From: Saposhnikovia divaricata
Lineage: Eukaryota > Streptophyta > Magnoliopsida > Apiales > Apiaceae
DNA: 64,000 bases
Assembly (NCBI GenBank): GCA_036435485.1
Contig: CM071596.1
Coordinates: 58,949,001 to 59,013,000 of the forward strand
Reading direction: 5' to 3'
Shown here: positions 19,058 to 30,690 of the stretch, one piece after another
How positions within the stretch are numbered: position 1 is the first letter of the stretch
Layout: every line of letters starts with the position of its first letter
Notes under the pieces: model-generated
Told to the model about the DNA's origin: nothing
Seen by the model: the letters and a program-made list of their open reading frames with translations, nothing else
Databases searched by the model: none
Program-made: the position numbers and the translations under genes

Positions 19058-19386
19058 ATCTATGGCATACCCCAACTCCGAGAAGCGTTCAGTTGGGTAA
19101 ATGCAGATCGATATGTTCAGGTGACACTCTACAATTCGGCTGGGGCAAGCATCACTTTGGCAATAGACAAAGTCAATGTTAATTTAGTTGGTTATCGTGT
19201 TGGATACGATTCTTTTATCTTTCCAAGTCAAGATGGTCCAGAAACATCTAATTTGTTTGCAGGCACTAAGAGCATCTCCAAGAGTCTCTTAGCTCACTCC
19301 TAAATATATTATAAACAATTAAGCTCTTAGCAAGTTATTACATTGATTTATGTGTCAACTCCAACAATGTTCTCTATTATGCCTCT
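19058..19386 (+). repeat. Right copy of 329-bp duplication flanking element 1
   Basis: Identical by eye to 5540-5868. It starts in the middle of the RIP fragment and contains RIP reading 19058-19269 and the first 117 bp of the MITE. The unique sequence that continues after it (19387 on) is the rest of the MITE, so the right side is the uninterrupted version of the target. Confidence 0.9.
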
Positions 19387-19631
19387 TTATTTTATATTTT
19401 ATCCATATTTCAATTCCATTTGGACAAACAATCAATAGATGAGAGAGAAGAACCACTATTTTACTAATAAAATATTAAGTTAAGAGCTACTAGTTGCTCC
19501 TAAAATAGAGGAGAGAGAAGAAGCTCTTAACTTTTTAAAGAGTCTCTAAGAGTCTCTTGGAGCTTGATTTTTATTCTCTCTCCTCATTTTTTGAGTTAAG
19601 AGCTACAATAGAGAGCCTCTTGGAGATGCTC
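19270..19631. mobile_element. Tourist/PIF-Harbinger MITE, complete copy (362 bp)
   Basis: The terminal inverted repeats are perfect for 15 bp (GAGCATCTCCAAGAG and its complement at the right end). The element is flanked by 3-bp TAA duplications at 19267-19269 and 19632-19634. TAA/TTA duplications and this length are typical of PIF/Harbinger-derived Tourist MITEs. It sits inside the RIP fragment: RIP-like reading is found on both sides, at 5351-5751 and 19635-19716. Confidence 0.85.
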
Positions 19632-19634
19632 TAA

Positions 19635-19734
19635 GCGGTCCTTAATTCCTTTCATGGGAGAATTAGATAACGCTATTCAGGCTCTCTACGACAAACTTAA
19701 TTCGTTTTCGATAGCTAGGCGCGCCCTTGAGTGA
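19635..19734 (+). pseudogene. RIP fragment, short continuation after the MITE
   Basis: Directly after the TAA duplication the reading resumes RIP-like content (GELDNAIQALYDK resembles the helix that precedes the RIP active site). It then runs into a GGCGCGCC motif at 19718-19725 and stops at 19732-19734. The catalytic helix that should follow is absent. The junction near 19716 is therefore the end of the RIP-derived segment, and the sequence beyond is the repeat tract. Confidence 0.6.
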
Positions 19735-20929
19735 AATAATAATTAATATTTGAAGTGGAAATTGATGTCAAGTGGAAAAATAATGGAGCGAGAGCATACA
19801 GCATCAGTCGTGAGCGCCTTATATCTATAATTGACCTGTGACAAATATTATAAGTCGTGCCCTTAGATAGAGGAAAAAGAAAATGGAGATAATGGAGAAT
19901 GAAAGGTTTACACTTGTGTATAATATCTCTTGTTTCTTACGCCGAGTTAGCTCATGTAAGCTTAGAGATGTGGTGCATTTGTGTTATTCCTCTATGTAGA
20001 AATCAAAACTAGAGTTGCCAAGAAGATAGTTTTGGCAAAAAGAACGAGGACGCGCCCTGAAGAAGAAAAGTTACGAGAAGAATTTTGGGTTTTTAGAGAA
20101 AATTCCATATTTCATTTTCAATTTTATATGGAATTGGGGGGTAGTTGTTATAGCCACAATTCGATTCGGGTATTCCAAGATGGATTCGGGTCAAATACGG
20201 GTTCAATTTGGGGAATTCTAGGATTAATTAGGGTTTTGGCAGTAAATAAAGAAGTCAGGACGCGCCCTCTCTTCTTCTACGAAGAGGGCGCGCCCTAAAT
20301 ACAAAAACATGGTGACAAATCTATTCAAGTTAATTTTCTGAGAAGACATTGAAGAAATCTCTCCTATGATTCCACTCAAGCGTGGATTCCACTCAAGCTT
20401 GGATTCCATTCAAGCTGGAATTCCATAAGTTGAAGAATTCCCTCCTGTCGTATCTCAGGAGGGGGATGTCCGTCGCAGAAGGCCTCCAGGGGTTTGCCTG
20501 GATATAAGGACCCTTCTTAAACACTAAGGGCGCGCCCTATGGTGGAAAGATGTGGACTTCTGGTGTGTGCTTTGGGAGCTCTGTTCCTGTAGCCAATGGG
20601 CGCGCTCTCATTGGGGAACTTCGGAGTAATCCTGCACTTTGCACCCAAAAGCTCTGGATCACCTGTCCTGCTATATGGTGGGTGCTTCTCATTCGGGGGA
20701 CAGGGATGCGTTCTGCACTTGGGGTAAACCATGGCTATACCTGCATCCTTGAAATCAAGAAATAGCTGGTAGCGGAAAGGACTAGTCCTCGACGGGGGAA
20801 GTTTCCTTATCCATGAAGTCTTGAGATCTTGGATGAGCCTTGGGCCTTTGTTGTTAGGCCTCATAGTGGAACATTCCGGAAGCTGGTCCGTTATCCAAGC
20901 CCATTTGGGTTTCTTGTTCTCCAAGAACT
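19735..20929. repeat. GGCGCGCC-marked repeat tract, right arm
   Basis: The motif seen in 1-5000 returns at about 20048, 20260, 20285, 20528 and 20598. A further shared word, AGGGGTTTGCCTGG, occurs at about 20488 and twice near 1381-1421. No gene is supported. It is probably the continuation of the body interrupted by the RIP fragment and its nested insertions. Confidence 0.45.
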
Positions 20930-21149
20930 ACGTCTGGCTTGATCCCCTATAAATACAGGGGTACGTAGGCCGATTGAGGGGTTGGAAGTCGAGAGCTCTG
21001 AATAGCCGCCACTAACCCTATCAATCTCAGCCACCAATTATCTACAGCCACCACACGTCACCACTTTTTCCGGAGAAAAACCACCGTCTAAGATCTTGTT
21101 TCCGGCGACGTACCTCGAATTTTGTTGTTCCCAAATTCCTCCGTCAACA
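20930..21149 (+). repeat. LTR-like R/U5 end, probable Ty3/gypsy (Tat-like)
   Basis: A TATA box (CCTATAAATACAGGGG, about 20948-20963) is followed by about 190 nt ending in CCTCCGTCAACA at 21149, then ATTGG. Plant gypsy LTRs of the Athila/Tat group commonly end in a similar CCGTCAACA before a TTGGCGCC-type primer site; here that site is degraded (ATTGGCAGCC). I see no internal gag-pol downstream. Confidence 0.4.
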
Positions 21150-21355
21150 AAAACCATTGGCAGCCAGAATCATGCACACTATCATAATCATCAACTTATC
21201 AAGTATGCAAACTCAAGCATGATGTCTAGTCCGCACTCCGCAGACTGTTCCATTTCTGCAGCAGCAACAATTTGTCTAGACAACAATTTCAATATATAGA
21301 TATATACTACTGAGAGTCCGATACTTACCCTTATCGACACGAATGTCTTGAGGAC

Positions 21356-21513
21356 TTTCTATCAGAGACGTTTGTATCATCCACTTCAAATGACCCCTTG
21401 GAGCCTTTGAACTCCTGTAGTACCTGCATCTTTCTATCATCTTTCTATCAGAGACGTTTGTATTATCCACTTCATACGACCCCTTGGAGCCTTTGTACTC
21501 CTGTAGTCCCTGC
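21356..21513 (+). repeat. Two 72-bp direct repeats
   Basis: 21356-21427 and 21442-21513 are about 90% identical (TTTCTATCAGAGACGTTTGT start, CTGTAGTNCCTGC end), separated by 14 bp. No coding function is visible. Confidence 0.8.
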
Positions 21514-22418
21514 TTGTCAATATGTATATGAGCATTTGTTTGTCATTATCCTTCTTCCTACATTTCCCAGCTTCATTAATTTTCCAACTTTCGCATTCAC
21601 CAAGTGTGAATTATCTCAGCTCGCAAACAGCTCTGCGGGATTTCCACAACATTACTATTCTGGATGTGGCTAGATGAGAAAAACTTTTAGTCAACATACT
21701 TTTAAATCATCATCTCAGACATGCTCATTGACCAAAGACACATCGCAAAAAATGCTCCTAGGGAGCTGCAGGATCTAGTTGCCATTGTTAAACATATAAC
21801 ATTCTGGTTTAAAAATCTTCACCTAATCAATCATAACAGAGTGATTGGTGCAGCAGCAAATGAATGAAAACAAAATAAAATGTTGGATGAAAAAATGAAG
21901 AAGCAACTAGGCATTGTCATTCCAAGGCTGTCTCAGTCCACATTTCTAAGTATATCCTAAATACCAAGTTTTTGTGTAGGATCAACAATACAAAAGGTAC
22001 AAAACCAAGATTTTAAAGAATGTATCACAGAATTGAAAATGAAATGTATAACTTGATCGAGTACATATAGAATAATGATGTGTAATTCAAAATGATATCT
22101 TACAAAAGTCCCTCTTAAAACCTACAAGTACACATACTACATGACATTACTTGACAAAAGCTAATCATACAAATCACAAAGCTCTTTACAATGTTCTTAG
22201 GCGATATAAGTTGTCTATTCAACTTTGCTTGAATTTTGAAATCTCCACAAGGTTCCTTCCCCATTTGCAGAAAGTGATATGTGAAATACACAAGGTCCCT
22301 GGTATTGCAAGCAGGGGATTTTGAAGTTCAGTATTCCAAATGCAAGTATCCCAAATGCAGAAAGTACACTATGTACTTTTAACTCATGATTTAATTAGGT
22401 TTTTAACATTTAGCAGTA
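21514..22418. other. Intergenic, nothing recognised
   Basis: I find no gene, RNA gene or clear mobile element. The sequence is AT-rich and ends at the CTAG terminus of a Helitron. Confidence 0.4.
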
Positions 22419-24275
22419 CTAGCTTAAAGCCGATGCACGAATTTTTTTTATTTTAATATTATATAAATTTTTTCATTTATTTAAATTAATTTTTTAAAAG
22501 ATGAATTTTGGAGGCTTACATTATTATATGAGATGATTTGATAATAATTATACAAATATGGAAGGATTTTAGTTAGAAAATATAGAAAAGATGTTAGCTT
22601 TTAGTTGAAAAAGGTAATTGATGAATTATTGGTAATTATACAATTATTATTTTTATTAAATAGAATGCATGTGATATGATTAAAAAAAGATATGATTTAG
22701 TTAGAGAAAATTAAAAAGGAAACATGTTATAGGTGAAAAATATAATTGATTAGTTTATAGCAATTATAATTTAATTACCTTATTTACTAAATACAATTGC
22801 ATGAAATATTTTTAGAAAATGAGAAATTAATATTGTCCGTGATATTTATATTAAAAGAAGGTTAAGTTAAAAAATATAGAAAAGATGATACGTTTTAGTT
22901 GAAAAAGGTAATCGGTTAATTATTAATATTTAAATATTATTAGTTTATTTTATTAAATAAAACCTCCCTTGATATAATTGGAAAAAGAGATATTTTAGTT
23001 AGAGAAAATAGAAAGGTAACGTGAAAATTAAAAAGATGACATGATTTATGTGAAAAAGGTAATTGATTAGCTTATATAATTATAATTTAATTATGTCATT
23101 TTACTAAATAAAATTGCTCATAGTTTTTAGAAATGAGAAATTAATGTTGCCCGTGATATTTCTAGAAAAAAAAAGAGTTTAATTAGAAAAAATAGAAAAG
23201 ATGATACGTTTTAGCTGAAAAGGTAATCGGTTAATTATTAGTATTATAATATTATTATTATTTTATTAAATAGAAATATTTGTGATATAATTGAAAAAAG
23301 AGAGATTTTAATAAGAGAAAAGAAAAAAGGTATCGTGTTTTGGTTGAAAAAGGTAATCGTTCATGATATAATTGGAAAAAGATAGATGTTAATTAGAGAA
23401 AAAAGAAAAGGGAACGTGTTTTGGGTGAAAAAGGTAATTGATTAGTTAATAGTAATTATAATATAATTATGTTATTTTATTAAACAAAATTGCTCGTACT
23501 ATTTTTTAAAAAAAAGATATTTTAGTTAAATAAAATGTGAAAGATATTCTATTTTACTTGAAAAAGGAAATTGTTTAGTTATTGAAAAATAGAAAAGGTA
23601 ATATGTCTAACTTGAAAAAGAAATTGATTAATAAAGGAGAAATTTTAGTTAGATAAAATATAAAGGGATATTATATTTTATCAGAAAAAGGAAATTATTT
23701 AGTTTTTGAAAAAGAGAAAAGATAATATGTTTAACCACAAGAAGGAAATTTATTGGTTAGTAGAAAAGGTAATATGTCTAACCTGAAAAGGAAATTGATT
23801 AATAAAGGAGAAATTTTAGTTAGATAAAATATGAAAGGATATTGTATTTTAGGAAATTAGTTAGTTAGATAAAATATAAAGGGATATTATATTTTATCAG
23901 AAAAAGGAAATTATTTTGTTTTTGAAAAAGAGAAAAGATAATATGTTTAACCTCAAAAAGGAAATTGATTATTTAAAAATTGATTGGTTACTAGAAAAGG
24001 TAATATGTCTAACCTGAAAAAGGAAATTGATTAATAAAGTAGAAATTTTAGTTAGATAAAATATAAAAGGATATTGTATTTTAGGAAATTAGTCAGTTCT
24101 TGAAAAATAGAAAAGATAATATGTTTAAACTCAAGAAGGAAATTAATTAGTTAATAGATTTGTAATTAAGTAAGGGTAAATAAGTAAATCAATAGGTACC
24201 GTACCGACCAATCGACCGACCGACCGACTAACTAACCAAACTTTTAATGTTTCGCCTTTTATATAATAGTATAGA
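22419..24275 (-). mobile_element. Non-autonomous Helitron 1 (1,857 bp)
   Basis: Read on the minus strand it starts with TCTATACTATTATATAAAAGG directly after an A, and ends with CTAG directly before a T, as Helitrons do (insertion between A and T, no target duplication). A degraded hairpin corresponding to CCGTGCATCGCACGG in sister copies precedes the CTAG by about 10 nt. The interior is AT-rich with imperfect repeats (GAAAAAGGAAATTGATTAAT-like units at 23590-24150) and an ACCGACC-type microsatellite at 24203-24232. No Rep/helicase ORF is present. Confidence 0.8.
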
Positions 24276-25339
24276 TTATCAATAGAGATCTTAAAAATGG
24301 TAATAATATTTTCCTTTAAGATTCTGAATGTTTACATTTGATAATAATTATTAAATTATTAAAGATAATTTTATAAGTCCAACTAGTAAATGATCCAAAT
24401 CTGATTTTTAATTATCCAAATCTGATTTAGTAGTATTATAAAATGATATTTTTAGATCTCATAGAGTCCAACTAGTAAATGTAAACATTTATAATACTAA
24501 TAGAAAACATAAAAAAAATTCAATTCTAATACATTATTTTTTAATTATATTATTTTTAGATTATAATTTTTCTCTAAAATTCAATTCTAATAAACATTTT
24601 TTAGTTATATTCTTTTTAGATTTTAGTTTTCTTTTTATTATGATATAAATTTATACAACGAATTACATTACAATCAAACAAGCAAGAGTAAATCTATACT
24701 CCTTATTAAAAGCAGAAACCCGTTATTAATGGTATACCATGTATACCGCGGTATGTCACTAAATATTAATTAATTTAATTAATTAAAATAATAATATTTT
24801 TAATTATCTAAAATCATAATATTATATATTAATTTAATTTAATAATGAAATCATATATTTTAGGAGTCTATTAACTAAAAATTGAAATAAAATTTGATAA
24901 TATAGTATTATATAGAACTTAGGGCTCCATTAATTAATATTTAAAAAGTATCTATAATAAATTAATAATAAATTCAATTAATAATACAGCTACTCTTATA
25001 TTAACGGAGTGAAATTAAATAAATTTAATTATTTAAAATAATAATATTAAATATTAATTTTATTTTGAATATCTATCAAAAATACCACTTTTTCTATTAT
25101 TATTTTTTAACAATTTACCATCTTCGCAAAATATTTACAAAAATAATTTTTCCAGAAATTTTTTTTTGAAAAAATACCATCTTATTTGTAAAAATATGGT
25201 CGGAAACTAGATACAATGCAACGTTGTATTTCGTCGCATATATGATTGCGCAGCAAGTTGCATATATGGATGCAACTAGTTGCGTATTGTATTTGTATTT
25301 TTACTACAAAACAAAATAGGTTCTGCACTAGAACCCAAT
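24276..25339. other. AT-rich intergenic DNA
   Basis: No gene is seen. It contains short internal repeats (GTCCAACTAGTAAATG near 24376 and 24466) and one diverged piece of the GCATATATG-type repeat (about 25240-25325) that is better preserved downstream. Confidence 0.4.
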
Positions 25340-27156
25340 TATTTTGAGAATTATTTTATTTATCATATCATAAAATAATATGATAAATAATTTTATTTTA
25401 TAAAAATAAAAACTTTAAAATAATTGATCACGATCCGTGTTTCGCACGTGTTGTCAGCTTGTATTAAACTAAAAATTTTAGCAAACGGAGCTTATAATTA
25501 TAACTATGCATATATGATTGCGCAGCAAGTTGCATATATGGAAAACTTTTAGCAATTAAACGGAGCTTATAATTATAAATATGCATATATGGTTGCGCAG
25601 TAAGTTGCATATATGGATGCAACCAGTTGCGTATTGTATTTGTATTTTTACTACAAAACAAAATAGGTTCTGCAATAGAATCCTATTGTTAACACAAAAT
25701 CACGCAAGCGTACGTGGTCACAAGTAATATATGAATAAGTCAAGTTCGTTCCCATAGAGATCTGATTATGGTTTTAATTCAGTAGATGTACCTATGCAAC
25801 AATGTATGATTATTACTCACTGCTAAGACAAATAACAAATTGGGTTTAATTAACTAAATTAACTAAGCTTAACTAAAAAGTAAATTAACAACTAAGAATT
25901 ATCTAACTAACAAGAATTGAAATTGAATTACGTCTACAAGAGTAACATGGGATCCTAACTTCATTAAATACTTCGCTTAGATCTGACGCCTTTAATCACT
26001 ATATGCAATGGTTATGATATCTGATCGGACAACACGAAACAAGTATACGCTACTTCTCAGTATACGAATACCAAACTAAACATACATCCACAAAAGAGAT
26101 AGAAGATGAATAGACACCAATTATGCTTAGACCCTATATCTCTATAGAATTTGAAAACATAACGGTTGAAGAACAAGTCATCCATATTGATCACATAGGG
26201 CAGCATAATATCTCTATTTACGCCACAAATCATGATGTTAAAACATCAACCTATCCTATGCTAGCATGGCAAGTTCTAAATCTCAAGATCCACTCTCGCT
26301 TCACAAAAGATTAACAGATTAGATGTTAGCTACGCATCTAACAATTAAGCACAACCATACGAGGATATCAGATATACATCACACATAGATCTTTAAAGCA
26401 ATCAAGATACTAAAGCTCCATAAATAAATCCGTTAGAATCCCATGACAACGATTAGTTCATAATCGAACCTCTCGTCATCATGGGATCTGATGAAACCAT
26501 GATAAAAACAAAGTATGAAAAGATACAAATAAAACTAAGTAATTGATATGTAATGGTGTTCCTAAATTACAATGGTAGGATGTGTTTATATAGTCTCTAG
26601 AAGTCTTGTCCACCAAGCAATTGTCTTTTTAGAGTTGGAATAGAAGATTGGCAATTTCCGTTCTTGAATGAGAATGGAATTGCAAATTCCATGTGTAGAT
26701 TATTTTGAGAATTATTTTATTTATCATATCACAAAATAATATGATAAATAATTTTATTTTAAAAAAAATAAAAACTTTAAAATAATTGATCACGATCCGT
26801 GCTTCTCACGTGTTGTCAACTTGTATTAAACTAAAACTTTTAGCAAACGGAGCTTATAATTATAACTATGCATATATGATTGTGCAGCAAGTTGCATATA
26901 TGGAAAACTTTTAGCAAATAAACGGAGCTTATAATTATAAATATGCATATATGGTTGCGCAGCAAGTTGCATATATGGATGCAACCAGTTGCGTATTGTA
27001 TTTGTATTTTTACTACAAAACAAAATAGGTTCTGCAATCGAACCCTATTATTTTGAGAATTGTTTTATTTATCATATCATAAAATAATATGATAAATAAT
27101 TTTATTTTAAAAAAAATAAAAACTTTAAAATAATTGACCACGATCCGTGCTTCTCA
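25340..27156. repeat. 350-bp direct repeats (three copies, one partial)
   Basis: Units begin TATTTTGAGAATTNTTTTATTTATC at about 25342, 26701 and 27049. The first two continue through ATGCATATATGNTTGCGCAGCAAGTTGC to GGTTCTGCAAT; the third is shorter and runs into the 79-bp repeats before BSD2. The 1-kb insertion at 25688 lies exactly at the junction of copies 1 and 2. No coding content is seen. Confidence 0.75.
25688..26698. mobile_element. Unclassified 1,011-bp insertion
   Basis: Comparison with the uninterrupted repeat junction at 27040-27060 shows extra DNA between two ATT triplets (25685-25687 and 26699-26701). It starts GTTAACACAAAATCACG and ends ATTCCATGTGTAG, with a small hairpin (TGGAATT / AATTCCA) next to the right end. 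I find no protein domain and no clear inverted termini. The 3-bp duplication is weak evidence because the sequence is AT-rich. Confidence 0.45.
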
Positions 27157-27314
27157 CGTGTTGTCAACTTGTATTAAACTAAAACTTTTAGCAAATAAAC
27201 GGAGCTCATAATTATAAATATATAACATTATCCTACGTGTTGTCAGCTTGTATTAAACTAAAACTTTTAGCAAATAAACGGAGCTTATAATTATAAATAT
27301 ATAACATTATCCTA
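27157..27314 (+). repeat. 79-bp tandem duplication in the BSD2 promoter region
   Basis: 27157-27235 and 27236-27314 are near-identical 79-bp units (CGTGTTGTCANCTTGTATTA ... AACATTATCCTA), ending 122 bp before the BSD2 start codon. The first unit begins within a G-box CACGTG (27155-27160); the second keeps only TACGTG. Confidence 0.8.
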
Positions 27315-27436
27315 TGCAAGGTGCTTTTACCACACATCAAGAGGTTGCAGTGCAAGTCCACTCACAAACCAAGTATCTTCGTAGATTCTCTCCCCATCTC
27401 TGCTTAATAATATCCAACGCACTCCTTCAAGATTCA

Positions 27437-29476
27437 ATGGCATCATTAACAACTCCAATATATGTACATTTAAATACCATAGTTACACACAGACCAGGTC
27501 TCTCTTTGTTCTACATACACATTTATCATTAATTATAAAAATTCAGTTTCATCGTTCCTACAAAGTTTATTTTTTTTAAGATAGAATGCATGATGGTGAT
27601 CCTCAGGTTTCTGCAGCAGCACTGCTTGTAGTAATCAGAAGCTTCGTGGGACGGTTAAGTTTGGTAGCGTAAAACCCAAGGTCAGAACTGTGTCATGCTA
27701 TATGCTCTTATCATGATTTCATTGGTTGAGTTTTGTTTAATTATTTCTTGAATCATTTAGGCTACAAATAGTGATCAAAATACAAAGAAGAATAGTGTTA
27801 TATGTGGGGACTGCGACGGAAATGGTAAGAATATGTCATTAGTTTTGTGCATCATCATTTTGATTATTTATAGAGTAAATTAAAGAGTGGTGGCTGTATT
27901 TTATATCGATTTTCAAAAAAGTGACCAATCTTTCAATTTTTCAAATTAGTGACCAACCTTTCACTTTGTCTTTCAAAACAGTGGTCAGTTTTTCAATTTC
28001 TCAAATTAGTGGCCAACATTTCATTCCTCGTTTTAAGAAAGTAGTCACTTTAGAGATAATTAGTCTACTATTGGCCACTTTTTTAAAAGGCGGAGTGAAA
28101 GACTGACCACTAATTTGAGAAATTGAAAAACTGACCACTGTTTTGAAAGACAAAGTGAAAGGTTGACCACTAATTTGAGAAATTATAAAACTGGCCACTT
28201 TTTTGAAAATCAGTATAAAATACGGCCACCACTCTGTAATTTACTCTTATTTATATGTATAGAAATTGTTGAATCCTTGATGAATGAAGTATTAGGACTT
28301 TTATAAAATTGTTAACAAGAACTAGATGTCTAGATCAATGTATGGGAAGGATAAGATGTATCCACACTTTATCGCTATGGTAAAGATAAAACACTCCACA
28401 CTTTGGCACCCAAGCATAAACCACACCAGACATAACCGAGTGGCTCAACTCTCAACGGAGGCTAAGCTCACCCGGAACCTGTACTTTTTTGTACTACACG
28501 GAGGGTGAGATGTACACACACCTTGTCTTTACTTCGTGAAAATAGAATGCCTTGGTATGAATAGAGAGCCTTGCTTCCACAGACCTTAAATCAATACTTG
28601 ACCTTAGCATTTGATAATTAACTGGCAAGGATATCTATCAGATAACAGGGTATAAGTTCTCTCAAGAAGACTTCAATTGTTTAAAGACCACCCACGGCCC
28701 ACCCCCTGTTTTCTCTTTTCTAGTGTTATTTCTCTGTTTTAGTTGGCGAGAACATTGATTGGGAACATTTGAGGATACACAGTTCCGCAGGCTTCAAGTT
28801 AATTTGGCCATTGCTCCTTGTAAACTGGTGTCCTCAAAGCTTAGTGTGTTATGACTACATCCTAAATTCCTAATATCCAGTATACATCTGCAACTCGTTG
28901 ACAAAAATAACATACGCAATTCGCTTTGTTTTAGTATAAGAGATGCTCCTCTAGTCTCGGCAATAAGAGGTTGAAATTCCCTGTCTCATGCTTGTCAGTA
29001 ATTATATTTCTCCAGTTAGGCCATGTTTGAAAATTATGAAATTACACTTTTTCGTAAGGGCATGCTCAGATGAGAACTCGTTCTCTGGGAAAGTAGCATA
29101 TTCTGTACACGCGGTGTCAATATTTTTGCGCTAATTTATGTGTATTAGAATTTTGTTGAAACAAATTTCAATCTCAGGCGCAGTTTTGTGCTCTCAGTGC
29201 AAAGGTGATGGTGTTAACTCCGTAGACCATTTCAACGGCCAGTTTAAAGTTGGTGAATCATGTTGGCTTTGCGGGTAATATTTACAGGGCTACTCACTGT
29301 CTTAATTATTTAAAGGGAAGTACAAGTGTTTTTAAGCTTGTCATAGTTGCACAAATAAGCAATAAAGCTTAGAACAAAATGTTTTGATATGTTGCAGTGG
29401 AAAGAAGGACATGTTGTGCGGGAACTGTAATGGAGCTGGCTTTATCGGTGGTTTCATGAACTCTTTCGATACATAG
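27437..29476 (+). CDS. BSD2: BSD2-like DnaJ-type zinc-finger chaperone (five exons, 124 aa)
   Basis: Exons: 27437-27497, 27607-27680, 27761-27824, 29178-29274 and 29398-29476; all introns are GT-AG and the phases join in frame to 125 codons including the stop. The first ~45 residues are Ser/Thr/Lys-rich with few acids, as in a chloroplast transit peptide. Residues 60-113 carry four CxxC motifs (CGDCDGNG 60-67, CSQCKGDG 71-78, CWLC 95-98, CGNCNGAG 106-113). They are separated by the signature VNSVDHFNGQFK and followed by FIGGFMNSFD. This is the BUNDLE SHEATH DEFECTIVE2 family, a DnaJ-zinc-finger-only chaperone without a J domain. In the stroma it holds Rubisco large subunits before small subunits join. 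Length matches the family. Intron 3 (1,353 bp) contains a MITE. Exons 1 and 2 are the least certain because the transit peptide is poorly conserved. Confidence 0.85.
27873..28246. mobile_element. MULE-type MITE in BSD2 intron 3 (374 bp)
   Basis: Long inverted termini (GAGTAAATTA, AGAGTGGTGGC, GTATTTTATA and the complementary right end) are flanked by a perfect 9-bp duplication TTATTTATA at 27864-27872 and 28247-28255. A 9-bp duplication is typical of Mutator-like elements. The interior repeats GTGACCA/TGGTCAC-type words on both arms, so most of the element can fold back on itself. Confidence 0.88.
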
Positions 29477-30124
29477 AACAAATGAAGAAGGTATATCAAA
29501 TCTGATAAAGAAGATCGAAATTGACATGATGGTTAAGTGACTGATAAAAGGACGAGATTTGTAAAGAAAGAATGCAAACCAAACATTTAGTGAATTGATA
29601 TGTATATCTGTTATGTACACTGGAATGTCAGGAGCTGATAGTTGAAGCTCTGTTTAAATGTTTTTCTTGGGCTGAAGTTGAGTATTTTAGCAATGCAGCT
29701 TATTGGAAGCCTAATTTGATGAAGTTGTTTATAGATCTCAAGTGTAGTAGGATCAGAAAAGATCACTCAAATTGACGTTTCTCAATGCTTATTACTCAAA
29801 TTTGGTTTTGTGCATGACAGATCTAAGAAGGGAATACTTCATACTTGTATACCAAATTATGGTTCCATCCAAACGAGGTGAACAGCAGTCAATTGTTGGT
29901 GACGCAACTCATATAACAAATCAAATACCTGCCTTTAGTGCTTCACCAGCTCAGTTGTAGGCTACTAGTAAAATTTTTAGTGCTCAGCCTCCGGTGCTAT
30001 ACTGTTGACATCCTATCAGTTGTACCTACAGCAACATCATTAGTTTTTGTTATTTTTCAATAAATATAGGTAAAGCAGTAATTTGGTAACCATTAAAATG
30101 ACACTTTTAATATAAACTAATAGA
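29477..30124 (+). other. BSD2 3' UTR and downstream DNA
   Basis: No other gene is seen. A candidate poly(A) signal AATAAA lies at 30059-30064, and earlier ends are possible. The open reading at 29772-29960 has no recognisable domain and I treat it as chance. Confidence 0.4.
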
Positions 30125-30350
30125 AGTAATAGATAGATAGATGGTTTTTGGGGTTTCAATAATTTTCGTAAGTTGTTGTTCAATGTGAATAATTCTATCT
30201 GTTTGTAATGGGTTGAACTTTTGTGAGCCTTTGAACTTTGGCTTCGAGCCCTTTTGTTAAAGTTTAATAAATAGTAATAGATAAATGGTTTTTGGGATTC
30301 TTTTGGTCTGAATAGTTTTTGTAAGTTGTTTCGAGACTCTTGTATTAAAG
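30125..30350 (+). repeat. Repeat copy: GATGGTTTTTGGGATTCTTT family
   Basis: Contains two internal units starting GATGGTTTTTGGG (about 30141 and 30285), with ...AAGTTGTT and ...TTCGAGCC blocks. A related copy lies at 33383-33560 on the far side of Helitron 2 and its neighbours. The two copies suggest either a local duplication or one repeat split by later insertions. Confidence 0.55.
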
Positions 30351-30690
30351 TTTAACTAGGCAACTTAATAAAATTTTACTTTTAGTTACTAAAAAATAGA
30401 TACATTAATATAAAAATTAATAAATTTTTTAAATTTTTTTTATAAAAGTTATTTAAATCAATTTATATGAAATATTAGTTGGAATAATATTATAGTATAT
30501 ATCAAGAATTTAAATAATCTTAAAAATATTATAAACATGAAAAATAGCAATTTTAATATTCAATATAACTAAATAACGTTTTTAAAGCCGACACCCCTCT
30601 CATAATATACATGCTAAGTAATAGTATAAGAATTTATATAAATAGAATTTTAATTTATTTTGACAAAATATAATGAAACAACACGTGTAT

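Noticed and set aside
24203..24232. CCGACC stretch as a regulatory (DRE-type) promoter array
   Set aside because: It is part of the Helitron body and repeated in all three Helitron copies, with no gene in reach.
29772..29960. Small open frame downstream of BSD2 as a separate gene
   Set aside because: No domain, no splice or promoter support, and it lies in the likely BSD2 3' region.
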